NCBI GenBank assembly: GCA_013540605.1
Contig: JABVCK010000002.1
Location: 119,511 to 183,510 of the forward strand
Reading direction: 5' to 3'
DNA length: 64,000 bases
Source: Bacillota bacterium
GTDB taxonomy: Bacteria > Bacillota > Clostridia > Ch29
The position numbers were made by a program, and so were the translations under genes. This document shows positions 33,860 to 42,700 of the stretch, one piece after another. How positions within the stretch are numbered: the first letter of the stretch is position 1; the number at the start of each line of letters is the position of its first letter. The notes beneath the pieces were generated by a model. That model was given only the letters and a program-made list of their open reading frames with translations, searched no databases and was not told the origin of the DNA.

Positions 33860-34543
33860 TTACAAGAAACGGTAATAACCGACTTTAGTATTCAATCGGT
33901 AGTAAAAGGCAGCAAGATGTTTATATACCGAAGTTTCCACCATGATACCCATTTCCTCCGGATTAGCAAGGACGTTGTCCAGCATGAGCACAGCGTTTCT
34001 AATGGCAGCATCGGCAATATATATCTTCGGTTTGCCCTTGAGTATTTTCTTGCCATCAAGGCTTACCGGGTAGCTCACATAGATCAGGTTTGCCCTTTCA
34101 AGAAAATGGATATAATTCAATACCGTCGCTGCCGACGTATTATCAAGCTCCTTGCTCATCGCCGCAATATTAATGATATTTGATGAGTTAAAACACAGAT
34201 ACAGGAATACCTTTTCCAGCACTGCCGCGTTGCGGATGCTAAACAGTGAAGGAATATCGCGCTTCAGAACCTTATCCACCACATCCTCCCGCAGCATCCT
34301 TTGAGCATAGTAATCATCCTTTGACAGAGCAAGTTCAGGGAAACCGCCCACTGTCAAATAACGGTGAAAATGCTTCTGCAGCGGTGAAAGACGGTTCATG
34401 ATATCATTTAGTTCATGCTGCTTAAGGTCCACAAGAGCCGTCGGCTTGATTGATAAATCTAATTTAGGCCGCTCATCAACTTGTGTAAGTTCACAATACT
34501 CGTAGAAAGACAGGGTTGGAACCTGGATAACGCTCCAGCGCAC
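33860..34543 (-). pseudogene. truncated DUF4143 ATPase copy
   Basis: The sequence 33877-34541 is a near-identical, gap-free copy of 36572-37236 (constant offset of 2695). The P-loop domain (about residues 1-165) and the last 115 residues of the full gene are missing, so it should not bind ATP. Upstream it retains the long palindrome that also precedes the full gene, so about 545 bp were deleted between the palindrome and the middle of the gene. A GTG at 34543 could start a 227-residue remnant protein, but no ribosome site is seen. Confidence 0.85.
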
Positions 34544-34547
34544 GACG

Positions 34548-34583
34548 CCACAAAAATATAAAATATACTTTGTATTTTTGTGG
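34548..34583. repeat. long palindrome, copy by the truncated ATPase gene
   Basis: CCACAAAAATATAAAATA (34548-34565) and TACTTTGTATTTTTGTGG (34566-34583). Nearly identical to the palindrome at 37779-37824. Confidence 0.85.
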
Positions 34584-34598
34584 ATAGGTATTATTAAT

Positions 34599-34637
34599 GC
34601 TCAACAACCAGTAAACAACTGACTGTTGAGCCTTTTT
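34599..34637 (+). terminator. orphan plus-strand terminator
   Basis: GCTCAACA / TGTTGAGC stem (34599-34606, 34624-34631) followed by CTTTTT. No plus-strand gene precedes it, so it may be a relic of a lost gene or an end of a mobile element. Confidence 0.6.
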
Positions 34638-34707
34638 CGCGCGCAAAACTTCCGATTGAACCCTTCAAGAACCGTCCCCTTGGTCTGCTAAAGGAGCAAA
34701 TTTGAGT

Positions 34708-35112
34708 TTACATTTTCAGAGCTAGCCGCGCAAATTCCAACAAATCCTGAAGGTGAGCTTCAATAACCTTTTGCACTATATTAAGGTTGAGCTTTTGATA
34801 TTCATGCACTGCAATATTGCGGAATCCAACCATCATTTTAAGGCGATTTGCCATCTCAGAATCAATAGCCCCTCTCTGTTCAAGCAAATCAAAGGCGTCC
34901 CTGGTGCTCTGGGGAAGGCCTAACCTTTTATGCGAAATGACGTGCATAGCCAGATCGATGCACGCCTCGCATGCCCTTTGAATGTTGAGAATTATCGAAT
35001 CCTGCTTCGTAAAGTCTTTTAAATTCTCGGGGTTGCTTCCATATACATCATTAATTCTTTCGATACAACGTTCAATAATTTGAAGCTTATTGAGCACTAT
35101 ATCATTTTCCAT
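34708..35112 (-). CDS. hepT: HepT-like HEPN ribonuclease toxin (DUF86)
   Basis: A 134-residue helical HEPN protein. The catalytic RNase motif Rx4-6H reads RNIAVHEY (R98, H103), followed by Y105, the tyrosine that MntA-type antitoxins AMPylate in characterised systems. It overlaps the nucleotidyltransferase gene by 11 bases. Together they match the HepT/MntA toxin-antitoxin family. Confidence 0.92.
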   Translation of the reverse strand: MENDIVLNKLQIIERCIERINDVYGSNPENLKDFTKQDSIILNIQRACEACIDLAMHVISHKRLGLPQSTRDAFDLLEQRGAIDSEMANRLKMMVGFRNIAVHEYQKLNLNIVQKVIEAHLQDLLEFARLALKM

Positions 35113-35509
35113 AAACAGATCCTCTTTCTTTTACTTTTTCGATAATAGGTTTGCGCTCTTCGTTCAGCCTGGCATAATCTTTCAGCACATTCATTTCATA
35201 TATCATCCTTTTTCCCTGATGCTTACAGTATATGACCTTGCCTGTGCTTACCACCTGTGCCTGCAAGACCGTTGAAGCTCTTTCAAGGTTAACCAGGTCA
35301 ACCTCCCTGTCCAGCATACATGCTATCTCCTGTGCTATAACATAAATCTCATATTCATCCGGTGAACAATCGCATAAAAATGCTATATCCACATCGCTTT
35401 CTCCGGTCATCTCTCCCCTGGCTGCGGAGCCAAACATGTAAATCAGGCAGGGATCGAGTCTCTCTATAAGCTTTTGTATAATCAAACCGATGTCTGTTTC
35501 CTTAATCAT
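35102..35509 (-). CDS. mntA: MntA-like nucleotidyltransferase antitoxin
   Basis: A 135-residue minimal nucleotidyltransferase. The catalytic GSX10DXD motif is complete: G27-S28 in YMFGSAARGEM and D39, D41 in SDVDIAF. In characterised pairs this enzyme transfers AMP to the HepT tyrosine and so silences it. It precedes hepT and overlaps it. AGGGAG lies 8 or 9 bases before the ATG. Confidence 0.92.
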   Translation of the reverse strand: MIKETDIGLIIQKLIERLDPCLIYMFGSAARGEMTGESDVDIAFLCDCSPDEYEIYVIAQEIACMLDREVDLVNLERASTVLQAQVVSTGKVIYCKHQGKRMIYEMNVLKDYARLNEERKPIIEKVKERGSVYGK

Positions 35510-35582
35510 GGTTACTACTCCCTTAAGCTATTTTTTATATTTTACCACTATTAAAGGAAAAATTAAACAAATTGACCTTCGG

Positions 35583-35933
35583 TTACCTTGATTTCTCAAT
35601 TTCCACAAACCCTATTAAAATATCTGCAACTTCTTCAACTATATCCTTTGGGGCTTTTTCATGAAAAGATACATTTCTGGCGTGTATATCTAAAGCTTTA
35701 ACCTGTTCACACATAATAACTCCCGTTGTTCTGGTTCTTTCATCCAGCTCAACGTGCAGCGGAAAATTTCTATGGGTATTGGTAATCGGACATACCACAG
35801 CTATGTTGGTAAACCTATTATAAGTGGTGTTGCTGACAACCAGCGCGGGCCTTTTCCCTTTTTGTTCATGCCCTGCCTGAGGATCAAATTCTAAAAATAC
35901 AATATCGCCTTGCTCCGGTATATATCCCATCAA
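35583..35933 (-). CDS. mazF: MazF-family endoribonuclease toxin
   Basis: A 116-residue PemK/MazF toxin (YIPEQGDIVFLEFDPQAGHEQKGKRPALVVSN, then CPITNTHRNFPLHVEL and VMCEQVKALD). It should cut mRNA at a short sequence motif. Its start overlaps the antitoxin stop (ATGA). Confidence 0.95.
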   Translation of the reverse strand: MMGYIPEQGDIVFLEFDPQAGHEQKGKRPALVVSNTTYNRFTNIAVVCPITNTHRNFPLHVELDERTRTTGVIMCEQVKALDIHARNVSFHEKAPKDIVEEVADILIGFVEIEKSR

Positions 35934-36169
35934 AACACCTCTTTACCTGCAGGCTTTCCGGTGTCCCATTCACCGCATCTGTATTCCCCTTTATATTCAG
36001 CGATTCTCTCTTCTAAGGTTTTGTGCTTTTTTACGGGAATGATAACCAAGTTGCCATCCTGAACCTTTATTTCTACCTCATCATTTTCTTTGAGTTTTGC
36101 CATTTCAAGTACAGCCTTGGGAAGTCTTACCGCCTGACTATTTCCCCACTTTTGGATTGTGGTATACAT
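35930..36169 (-). CDS. mazE: MazE/AbrB-family antitoxin
   Basis: A 79-residue antitoxin with an N-terminal SpoVT-AbrB DNA-binding fold (IQKWGNSQAVRLPKAVLEMA) and a polar tail that should bind MazF. It is preceded by a promoter whose -10 region is part of an 11-bp tandem repeat, a likely autoregulatory operator. Confidence 0.94.
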   Translation of the reverse strand: MYTTIQKWGNSQAVRLPKAVLEMAKLKENDEVEIKVQDGNLVIIPVKKHKTLEERIAEYKGEYRCGEWDTGKPAGKEVF

Positions 36170-36186
36170 ATGATCACCTCTTACTT

Positions 36187-36217
36187 AAAGTATATACAAA
36201 GTATATACAACCGTCAA
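36187..36217 (-). promoter_or_regulatory. mazEF promoter with overlapping tandem operator
   Basis: Minus strand TTGACG (36212-36217), 17 bases, TATACT (36189-36194). The tandem repeat AAAGTATATAC x2 (36187-36208) covers the -10 box and most of the spacer. Confidence 0.7.
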
Positions 36218-36250
36218 CCCCGGCTTAACTCTCCTTTAGTCTCCAGCAAG

Positions 36251-36278
36251 AAATATATCAAGAGAGCCTCCCTTGATA
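36251..36278. repeat. hairpin repeat 3' of the full DUF4143 gene
   Basis: AAATATATCAAG ... CTTGATA, one base before the ATPase stop side of the gene. It is a close copy of the hairpin at 37846-37880, 1595 bases away, so the two flank the ATPase gene as direct repeats. Confidence 0.75.
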
Positions 36279-37736
36279 CTACATAAGGTAAAGGGCCCTT
36301 TCCGCATGCCCCAGCAAATACAAAAACGCATGGGCCGGAATACGCATAATGGGAACGTTCGTTGGATGCGGCATCACGCCATAGTCTTCGGGTTTTTTTG
36401 TGACGACTATTGAGGCTGCCACTCTGCCTTTTTTCATAGACATCTCGACAATGGCATCGCTTTCCTTAATAACGGCGTTTTCCCGGTATTTGACTTCCGC
36501 TAGAATTCTGCCCTGCGGAAATTCGACCACAACGTCAATCTCCCTTTCGCTGCCGCCTGATTTACGGTAATACCCGACTTTAGTATTCAATCGGTAGTAA
36601 AAGGCAGCAAGATGTTTATATACCGAAGTTTCCACCATGATACCCATTTCCTCCGGATTAGCAAGGACGTTGTCCAGCATGAGCACAGCGTTTCTAATGG
36701 CAGCATCGGCAATATATATCTTCGGTTTGCCCTTGAGTATTTTCTTGCCATCAAGGCTTACCGGGTAGCTCACATAGATCAGGTTTGCCCTTTCAAGAAA
36801 ATGGATATAATTCAATACCGTCGCTGCCGACGTATTATCAAGCTCCTTGCTCATCGCCGCAATATTAATGATATTTGATGAGTTAAAACACAGATACAGG
36901 AATACCTTTTCCAGCACTGCCGCGTTGCGGATGCTAAACAGTGAAGGAATATCGCGCTTCAGAACCTTATCCACCACATCCTCCCGCAGCATCCTTTGAG
37001 CATAGTAATCATCCTTTGACAGAGCAAGTTCAGGGAAACCGCCCACTGTCAAATAACGGTGAAAATGCTTCTGCAGCGGTGAAAGACGGTTCATGATATC
37101 ATTTAGTTCATGCTGCTTAAGGTCCACAAGAGCCGTCGGCTTGATTGATAAATCTAATTTAGGCCGCTCATCAACTTGTGTAAGTTCACAATACTCGTAG
37201 AAAGACAGGGTTGGAACCTGGATAACGCTCCAGCGCCCGACACCGCTTTCGCTTGCCCCCTGAACAAGAACAGGACTTGCAGAACCGGTGGCAGCAATAT
37301 GCCAGCCGGGTTTGGTGTCATAGAACACCTTCAGCCATTTCTCCCAATCAGCCGTGTATTGTATTTCATCAAAAAACAAATACGTTTCTTCTGCCGGCAA
37401 AATATTTGTTTGGTAAATAGTCATAACCTCATCCATACCGCAAAATTTTAACAGTGGATGATCAAATGAGATGTACAGGATTTTTTTGGCCTCAACGCCC
37501 TGTTTCAGCAAAGCCTCAATCATCTGGTAAAGTATCGTCGTTTTTCCTACCCGCCTTGCTCCCGAAAGTATTACGTGCCTTCTTAGCTCAGGGTGGGTAA
37601 AAAGCTTCATGGCTTCATAATAGGCGAATCTTTTAATTGGCTTTAAAAACTCTTTGGGCAAAATACCGTCCCGCCACCATGGATTATATGAGTAAAGCAG
37701 TTTAATGATGTTCTCCGAAGTTGCAATTGGCATCAT
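36279..37736 (-). CDS. AAA+/DUF4143 ATP-binding protein
   Basis: A 485-residue P-loop ATPase with DUF4143. The AAA_14 domain (about 45-190) has Walker A GARRVGKT (59-66) and Walker B YLFFDEIQY (D123-E124). DUF4143 (about 200-400) ends with a nuclease-like block, EREIDVVVEFPQGRILAEVKYRE, that resembles the D-x(n)-E-x-K core of PD-(D/E)XK nucleases. The family is common in bacteria and archaea, often mobile, and without a settled function. GGGAGGGG precedes the ATG. A truncated copy lies 2.7 kb away. Confidence 0.9.
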   Translation of the reverse strand: MMPIATSENIIKLLYSYNPWWRDGILPKEFLKPIKRFAYYEAMKLFTHPELRRHVILSGARRVGKTTILYQMIEALLKQGVEAKKILYISFDHPLLKFCGMDEVMTIYQTNILPAEETYLFFDEIQYTADWEKWLKVFYDTKPGWHIAATGSASPVLVQGASESGVGRWSVIQVPTLSFYEYCELTQVDERPKLDLSIKPTALVDLKQHELNDIMNRLSPLQKHFHRYLTVGGFPELALSKDDYYAQRMLREDVVDKVLKRDIPSLFSIRNAAVLEKVFLYLCFNSSNIINIAAMSKELDNTSAATVLNYIHFLERANLIYVSYPVSLDGKKILKGKPKIYIADAAIRNAVLMLDNVLANPEEMGIMVETSVYKHLAAFYYRLNTKVGYYRKSGGSEREIDVVVEFPQGRILAEVKYRENAVIKESDAIVEMSMKKGRVAASIVVTKKPEDYGVMPHPTNVPIMRIPAHAFLYLLGHAERALYLM

Positions 37737-37778
37737 GCTCCCCTCCCTTCAATCATCATTATAACTTATGTTTTGTAT

Positions 37779-37824
37779 TTTATCCACAAAAATATAAAGT
37801 ATACTTTGTATTTTTGTGGATAAA
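37779..37824. repeat. 46-bp palindrome upstream of the DUF4143 gene
   Basis: Left arm 37779-37801 (TTTATCCACAAAAATA...AAAGTA) and right arm 37802-37824 are complementary with one mismatch. It lies about 43 bases upstream of the start codon; the partial copy by the pseudogene shows the same symmetry. Confidence 0.85.
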
Positions 37825-37838
37825 GTTATAATCTTACT

Positions 37839-37880
37839 TATAAAAAAATATATCAAGAGAACCGTCCCCTTGATATATTT
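37839..37880 (-). terminator. terminator after the TetR gene, also a repeat
   Basis: Perfect 12-bp stem AAATATATCAAG / CTTGATATATTT (37846-37857, 37869-37880) with AGAACCGTCCC in the loop, followed on the minus strand by TTTTTTATAAG. The loop carries the family C core. Confidence 0.8.
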
Positions 37881-37887
37881 TGTGCTT

Positions 37888-38460
37888 CTATTTGCCTATG
37901 CCGTGCAGATAATAATCCAGCATTTTGTCGAGGGCTTCCTCGCTTATCCCCTGGCCTGTGCGCATCATGGTTCCGGCCTCCTGGAGCACCCCCATGAAGA
38001 GGATCGCCGCGTAATAGGGGTCCACTTCCCGGAAGAGTCCCTGCCTGACCCCCTCTTCGATGATGCTGCCTACAAACTTCAGCAAATGTGTCCTATAGAC
38101 CATGAGCTTTTCCACCATATCCTCGCGGATTTCACCCGAGCTCCTCATCAGCAGCCTGGCGATATGCTCTTTGTGAATGAAAAACAAATGCTGGTATTTG
38201 ATGAAAATCTTCAGTTTCTCCCTGGGATCCTTTGTCCCGCTTATTGCCTCAAGACCCTGGGACATATAGGTCTCCAGCACATTGTCCATAACCTCTTCAA
38301 AAAGGTGTCGCTTGCTGGAAAAATACTCATAAACGGTACCCTTGCCGACACCGGCCCGGGCGGCAATATCCTCTATCTTGGCCCTGTGATACCCCTTCTC
38401 GCTAAATACCCGGGCAGCAGCATCAAGTATCTGGCCCTTTCTTCCCGTTGTTTTCATCAT
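37888..38460 (-). CDS. TetR/AcrR-family regulator of the RND exporter
   Basis: A 190-residue repressor. The helix-turn-helix is in residues 8-55 (RKGQILDAAARVFSEKGYHR, then KIEDIAARAGVGKGTVYEYFSSK). The rest is the ligand-binding dimerisation domain. It is last in the adaptor-pump-TolC-TetR order, and a CCGACCG-TT-CGGTCGG palindrome at the promoter of the first gene is its likely operator. Confidence 0.93.
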   Translation of the reverse strand: MMKTTGRKGQILDAAARVFSEKGYHRAKIEDIAARAGVGKGTVYEYFSSKRHLFEEVMDNVLETYMSQGLEAISGTKDPREKLKIFIKYQHLFFIHKEHIARLLMRSSGEIREDMVEKLMVYRTHLLKFVGSIIEEGVRQGLFREVDPYYAAILFMGVLQEAGTMMRTGQGISEEALDKMLDYYLHGIGK

Positions 38461-38500
38461 ATAACCTCTTCCCGTAAATAAAATAACAATGAGAAATCAA

Positions 38501-39655
38501 CTAAAACCCACCGGCCGAGCCGATACCCACGCCGTAGGAGGCCTCGAACTGAATCCTGGCAAGGTTATACCCGTGAATGGCCTTGAGCTGCTGCAGCTTA
38601 ACGTCGTTCAGAGAATTCAGGGCGTTGATGACGTCCTGGTTTGTGGCCATCCCCACGTCATACCTCAGCTTTGCAATGTCATAGGCCTTCTGCAGCGTTT
38701 CCACATTCTTGCCCAGCACTGCTATGCTGTCGTAGGCGCTCATCATGTCCATGTACGCCTTTCTCACCGATAGCTCCACATCCTGCTGGGCGCTCACCAG
38801 CTTGTAGGCGCTGCTTTCGGCCTGGTACTTGGCCTGCTGATGGACATAGGTGTTGTCCGGGTACCACGAAGCCGTAAGCTCGAAATTCATCTTATCAAGG
38901 TCGCTTTGACCCTTGGCAGCTATTATTTCGTACCTGTTCTCCAGCGCAAGGGCGACCTTCTCCTCTATGTCCACCTCCGGGGGCTGCTGGTGGCTCAGCG
39001 CATCGGTCAGCTCCACCGCTGTCCCAAGCGGCAGCCCCAGGGTCCTGTTGAAGCTCATCCGCTTGTATTCCTCATCCCTTAAGGCAGCGGCGTAGTTGAG
39101 CTTTGCAGTCTCCAGGCTGGCCTCGTAGGACAGCACATCCATCTGGGATACCATGCCCAGCTCATACTTCCTGTTTGCCACGTCCATATCCCTCCGGGCG
39201 GAATCCAGCACGCTCTTCTGTATCTCCACCTTCTCCCTGGCAAACAGCAGATCAAAGTAGGCGCTCTGCACGCCCATCTTGACGCCTTCAGCGGCCTGCT
39301 CCCTGCCCTTCTCTGCAAGGGTAAGGCCCATCTCGGCCATTTTCTTATAATACCCTTCGTTCAGCTTATCGTTCTCAAATGCTGCCTCAAAGGATAGCCC
39401 CATAGCCCTTCTTTCGGCACTGGACATCTTATCCGCGCTGTTGTACGCACTTTTTGCCTCCCTAAGGCTTACGTTGGCCTTATCCACGGCGGTATCCGCC
39501 AGCTTTATGGCGCTGCTGTTCTCCAGCGCATAATCAACCGCCTGCTGGAGCGTAAAACTCCTTACATCCTCTCCCTGATCTGCGGCAGCCCCGGTCATGA
39601 ACATAGCCGAAACCACCATCAGGCTGACCAGCGCCAGTACGGATTTTTTCTTCAT
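38501..39655 (-). CDS. TolC-family protein apparently lacking the outer-membrane beta-barrel
   Basis: A 384-residue exported protein with a signal peptide (about 1-25) followed by two TolC-type helical repeats (FTLQQAVDYALENSSAIKLA and the AYDIAKLRYDVGMATNQDVI stretch are family hallmarks). Between the long helices, where TolC has paired beta strands of the outer-membrane barrel, there are only short and mostly helical links (about 75-100 and 275-295). The protein is some 90 residues shorter than E. coli TolC. It follows the RND pump gene on the same strand and should be its exit duct, perhaps through a thick wall. GGAGG precedes the ATG. Confidence 0.88.
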   Translation of the reverse strand: MKKKSVLALVSLMVVSAMFMTGAAADQGEDVRSFTLQQAVDYALENSSAIKLADTAVDKANVSLREAKSAYNSADKMSSAERRAMGLSFEAAFENDKLNEGYYKKMAEMGLTLAEKGREQAAEGVKMGVQSAYFDLLFAREKVEIQKSVLDSARRDMDVANRKYELGMVSQMDVLSYEASLETAKLNYAAALRDEEYKRMSFNRTLGLPLGTAVELTDALSHQQPPEVDIEEKVALALENRYEIIAAKGQSDLDKMNFELTASWYPDNTYVHQQAKYQAESSAYKLVSAQQDVELSVRKAYMDMMSAYDSIAVLGKNVETLQKAYDIAKLRYDVGMATNQDVINALNSLNDVKLQQLKAIHGYNLARIQFEASYGVGIGSAGGF

Positions 39656-39673
39656 CTAAGCAACCTCCTTCAA

Positions 39674-39730
39674 GGTATGGGGACACACCGCTGCAGTGCG
39701 GGTATTCCTTGCCGCGGAATGTCCCCGATT
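39674..39730. repeat. family A repeat, between pump and tolC-like genes
   Basis: TATGGGGACACACCGCTGC ... CCTTGCCGCGGAATGTCCCC. It sits inside the RND operon, in the 97-base gap. Confidence 0.8.
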
Positions 39731-39752
39731 TTTCCTTTTTCAGTTATCCGAA

Positions 39753-42700
39753 CTACGAACTTATGTCGCTTTCCGCTTCAACCTTGCGGCCCCTGAAAAC
39801 CTTTCTGCTTACCTTCTTGCCGAAATCATCCACCAGAGTGTACATAACAGGTATAACCACCAGGGTCAGGACCGTCGAGAAAGCCAATCCCCCGATAACC
39901 GCTGTTGCCAACGGAGCCTGGGCCTCGGTGCCCTCCCCGATGCCGATTGCCATCGGCATCAGCCCCAGTATGGTTGTCAGCGCCGTCATCAGTATAGGCC
40001 TCAGCCTTACCGGCCCTGCCTTGAGTATGGCCTCGTTCCTGTCCATACCCCTGGACCTCAGCGTGTTGATATAGTCCACAAGAACTATGGCGTTGTTTAC
40101 CACTATACCCGACAGCATTATTATACCAATAAACGCCGGCAGGTTAAACGTCCTGCCTGTAATTGCCAGGCCACCCAGCGCCCCAGTAAAGGCGAAGGGA
40201 ACCGAGAACATTATTATAAACGGGTACACCAGGGATTCAAACTGCGATGCCATTATCATATACACCAGGACGACTGCCAGCATCAAGGCCAAAGCCAGGT
40301 CCTGGAAGGACTCCACCATCTCCTGGTTTTCCCCGCCGTACTCTATAACATATCCCGAAGGCAGCGGATACTCAGTGAGCCTTGCCTGTATATCCCTCAT
40401 GACGCCTGCGAGGTCCCTGCCGAAGATCCCCGAGCTGACCGTTACCACCCTGACCTGGTCAACCCTGTTTATCGTTTCGGGTCCTTCGCCGATAACAACC
40501 TCCGCCACTTCACTCAGGGGCACCTGGTAACCCATAGGGGAAGCAACGGTGAGGTTATTAAGGTCGTTTATCCCGCTCCAGCCTTCTTTTTTCATTACAA
40601 CCCGTATATCTATTTCGTCTCCGCCTACCCTGTACTTGGTGGCCACCTGCCCTTCAACGGCGGTTTGCAGGGTGGAGGCTATGGTTGTGGCGTTCAATCC
40701 GTATCTGGATGCACGGTTGCGGTCCACCCTGATACGCAGCTCCGGTTTCCCTTCGTCAAGGGATGAGGTGGTCTCCCTCGTCCCCTCAACGCTCTGGACG
40801 ATCTCCTTGACGTCCTCTGAAATAGCGGCAAGTTCGTCAAGGTCGTCGCCCTTAATCCTTATGCTTATGGGGTCTCCCGTACCGCCGAAGGACATCATGG
40901 ACATGGAAGCCACGCTTATCTCGGCGCCGGGAATAACCGCCACCTTGGCCCTTATCTCATCGGCCACCTCAAAGGAACTCCTTTTCCTCTCACTCAGGGG
41001 CTTCAGCTTGCCCCATATCATCGCCGAAGAGGTATCCGCGTTTGAACCGAAGGTCATTCCCCCGCCGTATCCGGTAGCTACAAGTATATCCTCCATCTCA
41101 GGAATATCCCTGAGTATCCTCTCAACCTGATTGCAGGTGTAGGTGGTCTCCTCCAGCACCGTACCCTTGGGTAAATTTATATTGACGGTGATATAGCCCC
41201 CATCCATGCTGGGGAAGAATTCCGCCCCAACCAGCGCCACCGAGGCAAGGGATACGACAAACAGCAGCACCAGAGCTATAACCGTGGTCTTCCTGTGTCC
41301 CAGCACCCACGCCAGCACACCCCTGTATCTCCTGTCCAGCCTGTCAAAGCCTTTGTTCCATAGGTCCAGCACATTTGATACCCATCTGAACTTCCTGGGT
41401 TTGCCGCTCTCCTTTTCTATTCTGAGCATCTTGGATGAAAGCATCGGAACGAGCGTAAGCGCAACGATCAGCGATGCGACCAGCGAGAATGTCACGGTAA
41501 GTGCCAGTTCCCTGAAAAGCTGTGCCGCGATACCCTGCACGAATACTATGGGCGCAAAAACCGCTATGGTGGTAAGGGTGGACGCAACAACCGCCATGGC
41601 TATCTCGCTGCTGCCTTCCCGCGCGGCGTCTATCCTGCCGTACCCCTCCTGCCGGTACCGGAATATGTTTTCAAGCACTACTATGGAGTTGTCAACCAGC
41701 ATGCCCACCCCCAGGGCCAATCCCCCCAGGGACATCATGTTCAGTGTCAGCCCGTTGAAGTATATAAGCGAAAAGGTCGCAATTATCGATATGGGTATGG
41801 CCACACCTATGATGAAGGTGGTCCTGAAATTCCGCAGGAACAGGTACAGGACCGCTATGGCCAGAAACCCTCCCAGCACCGCGATGTTCGCCACGTTGCC
41901 TATGGCTTTCTCTATATACGTCGAAGTGTCCACTATGGTAACTATATCCAGGTCGGCGAATTCCTTCCTCAGGTTGTCTAATTCTTTATGAATCCTCCTG
42001 GCAACCTGTACGGTGTTTGCGGTGCTTTCTTTCCTTATATCTATCATCATAGACGGTTTACCGTTCGTGCTTATTTCTGAAGTAACTTCTTTATAGGTAT
42101 CTCTGACATCCGCCACATCCTTAAGCCTTATAATGCCGCCTGATGGCAGGCTTATGGGTATGTTCTCTATCTCCGCTATGCTCTGGAATTCTCCCGTTGT
42201 CCTCAGTATATACCTCTTGTTCCCATCGTCCACGCTGCCGCCGGGGAGATTGAGGTTCTCGGTCCTCAGGCTCTGGACAATCTGTCCCAGGGACAAACCA
42301 TACCCGTTGAGTTTCTCGGTGTATACCTCTACCCTAAGCTCCCTGGTGAGACCGCCCTCGTAGCTGACCGACGCCACCCCGGGCACCCTCTCCAGCCTTG
42401 GAGCCACCTCGTCCTCAACAACATTCTTAAGGCTCACTTCATCCCCGCCGTTCGATACGCTCAACTGCATGATAGCCATCATGGTCGGATCCAGCTTCAG
42501 AATAAACGGCGTCCCTGTATCCGCAGGAAGATAGGCCTTGACAAGGTCCACCTTCTCCCTAATGTTCAACGCTGCGAAATCCATGTCGGTCCCGTCGTTG
42601 AACTGTACTATGACCGTCGAGTTTCCTTCCGATGAAGTGGAGGAAATTGATTTCACATTGGCAACGGTGCCCAGTATGGATTCCAGCGGTTGGGTAACCA

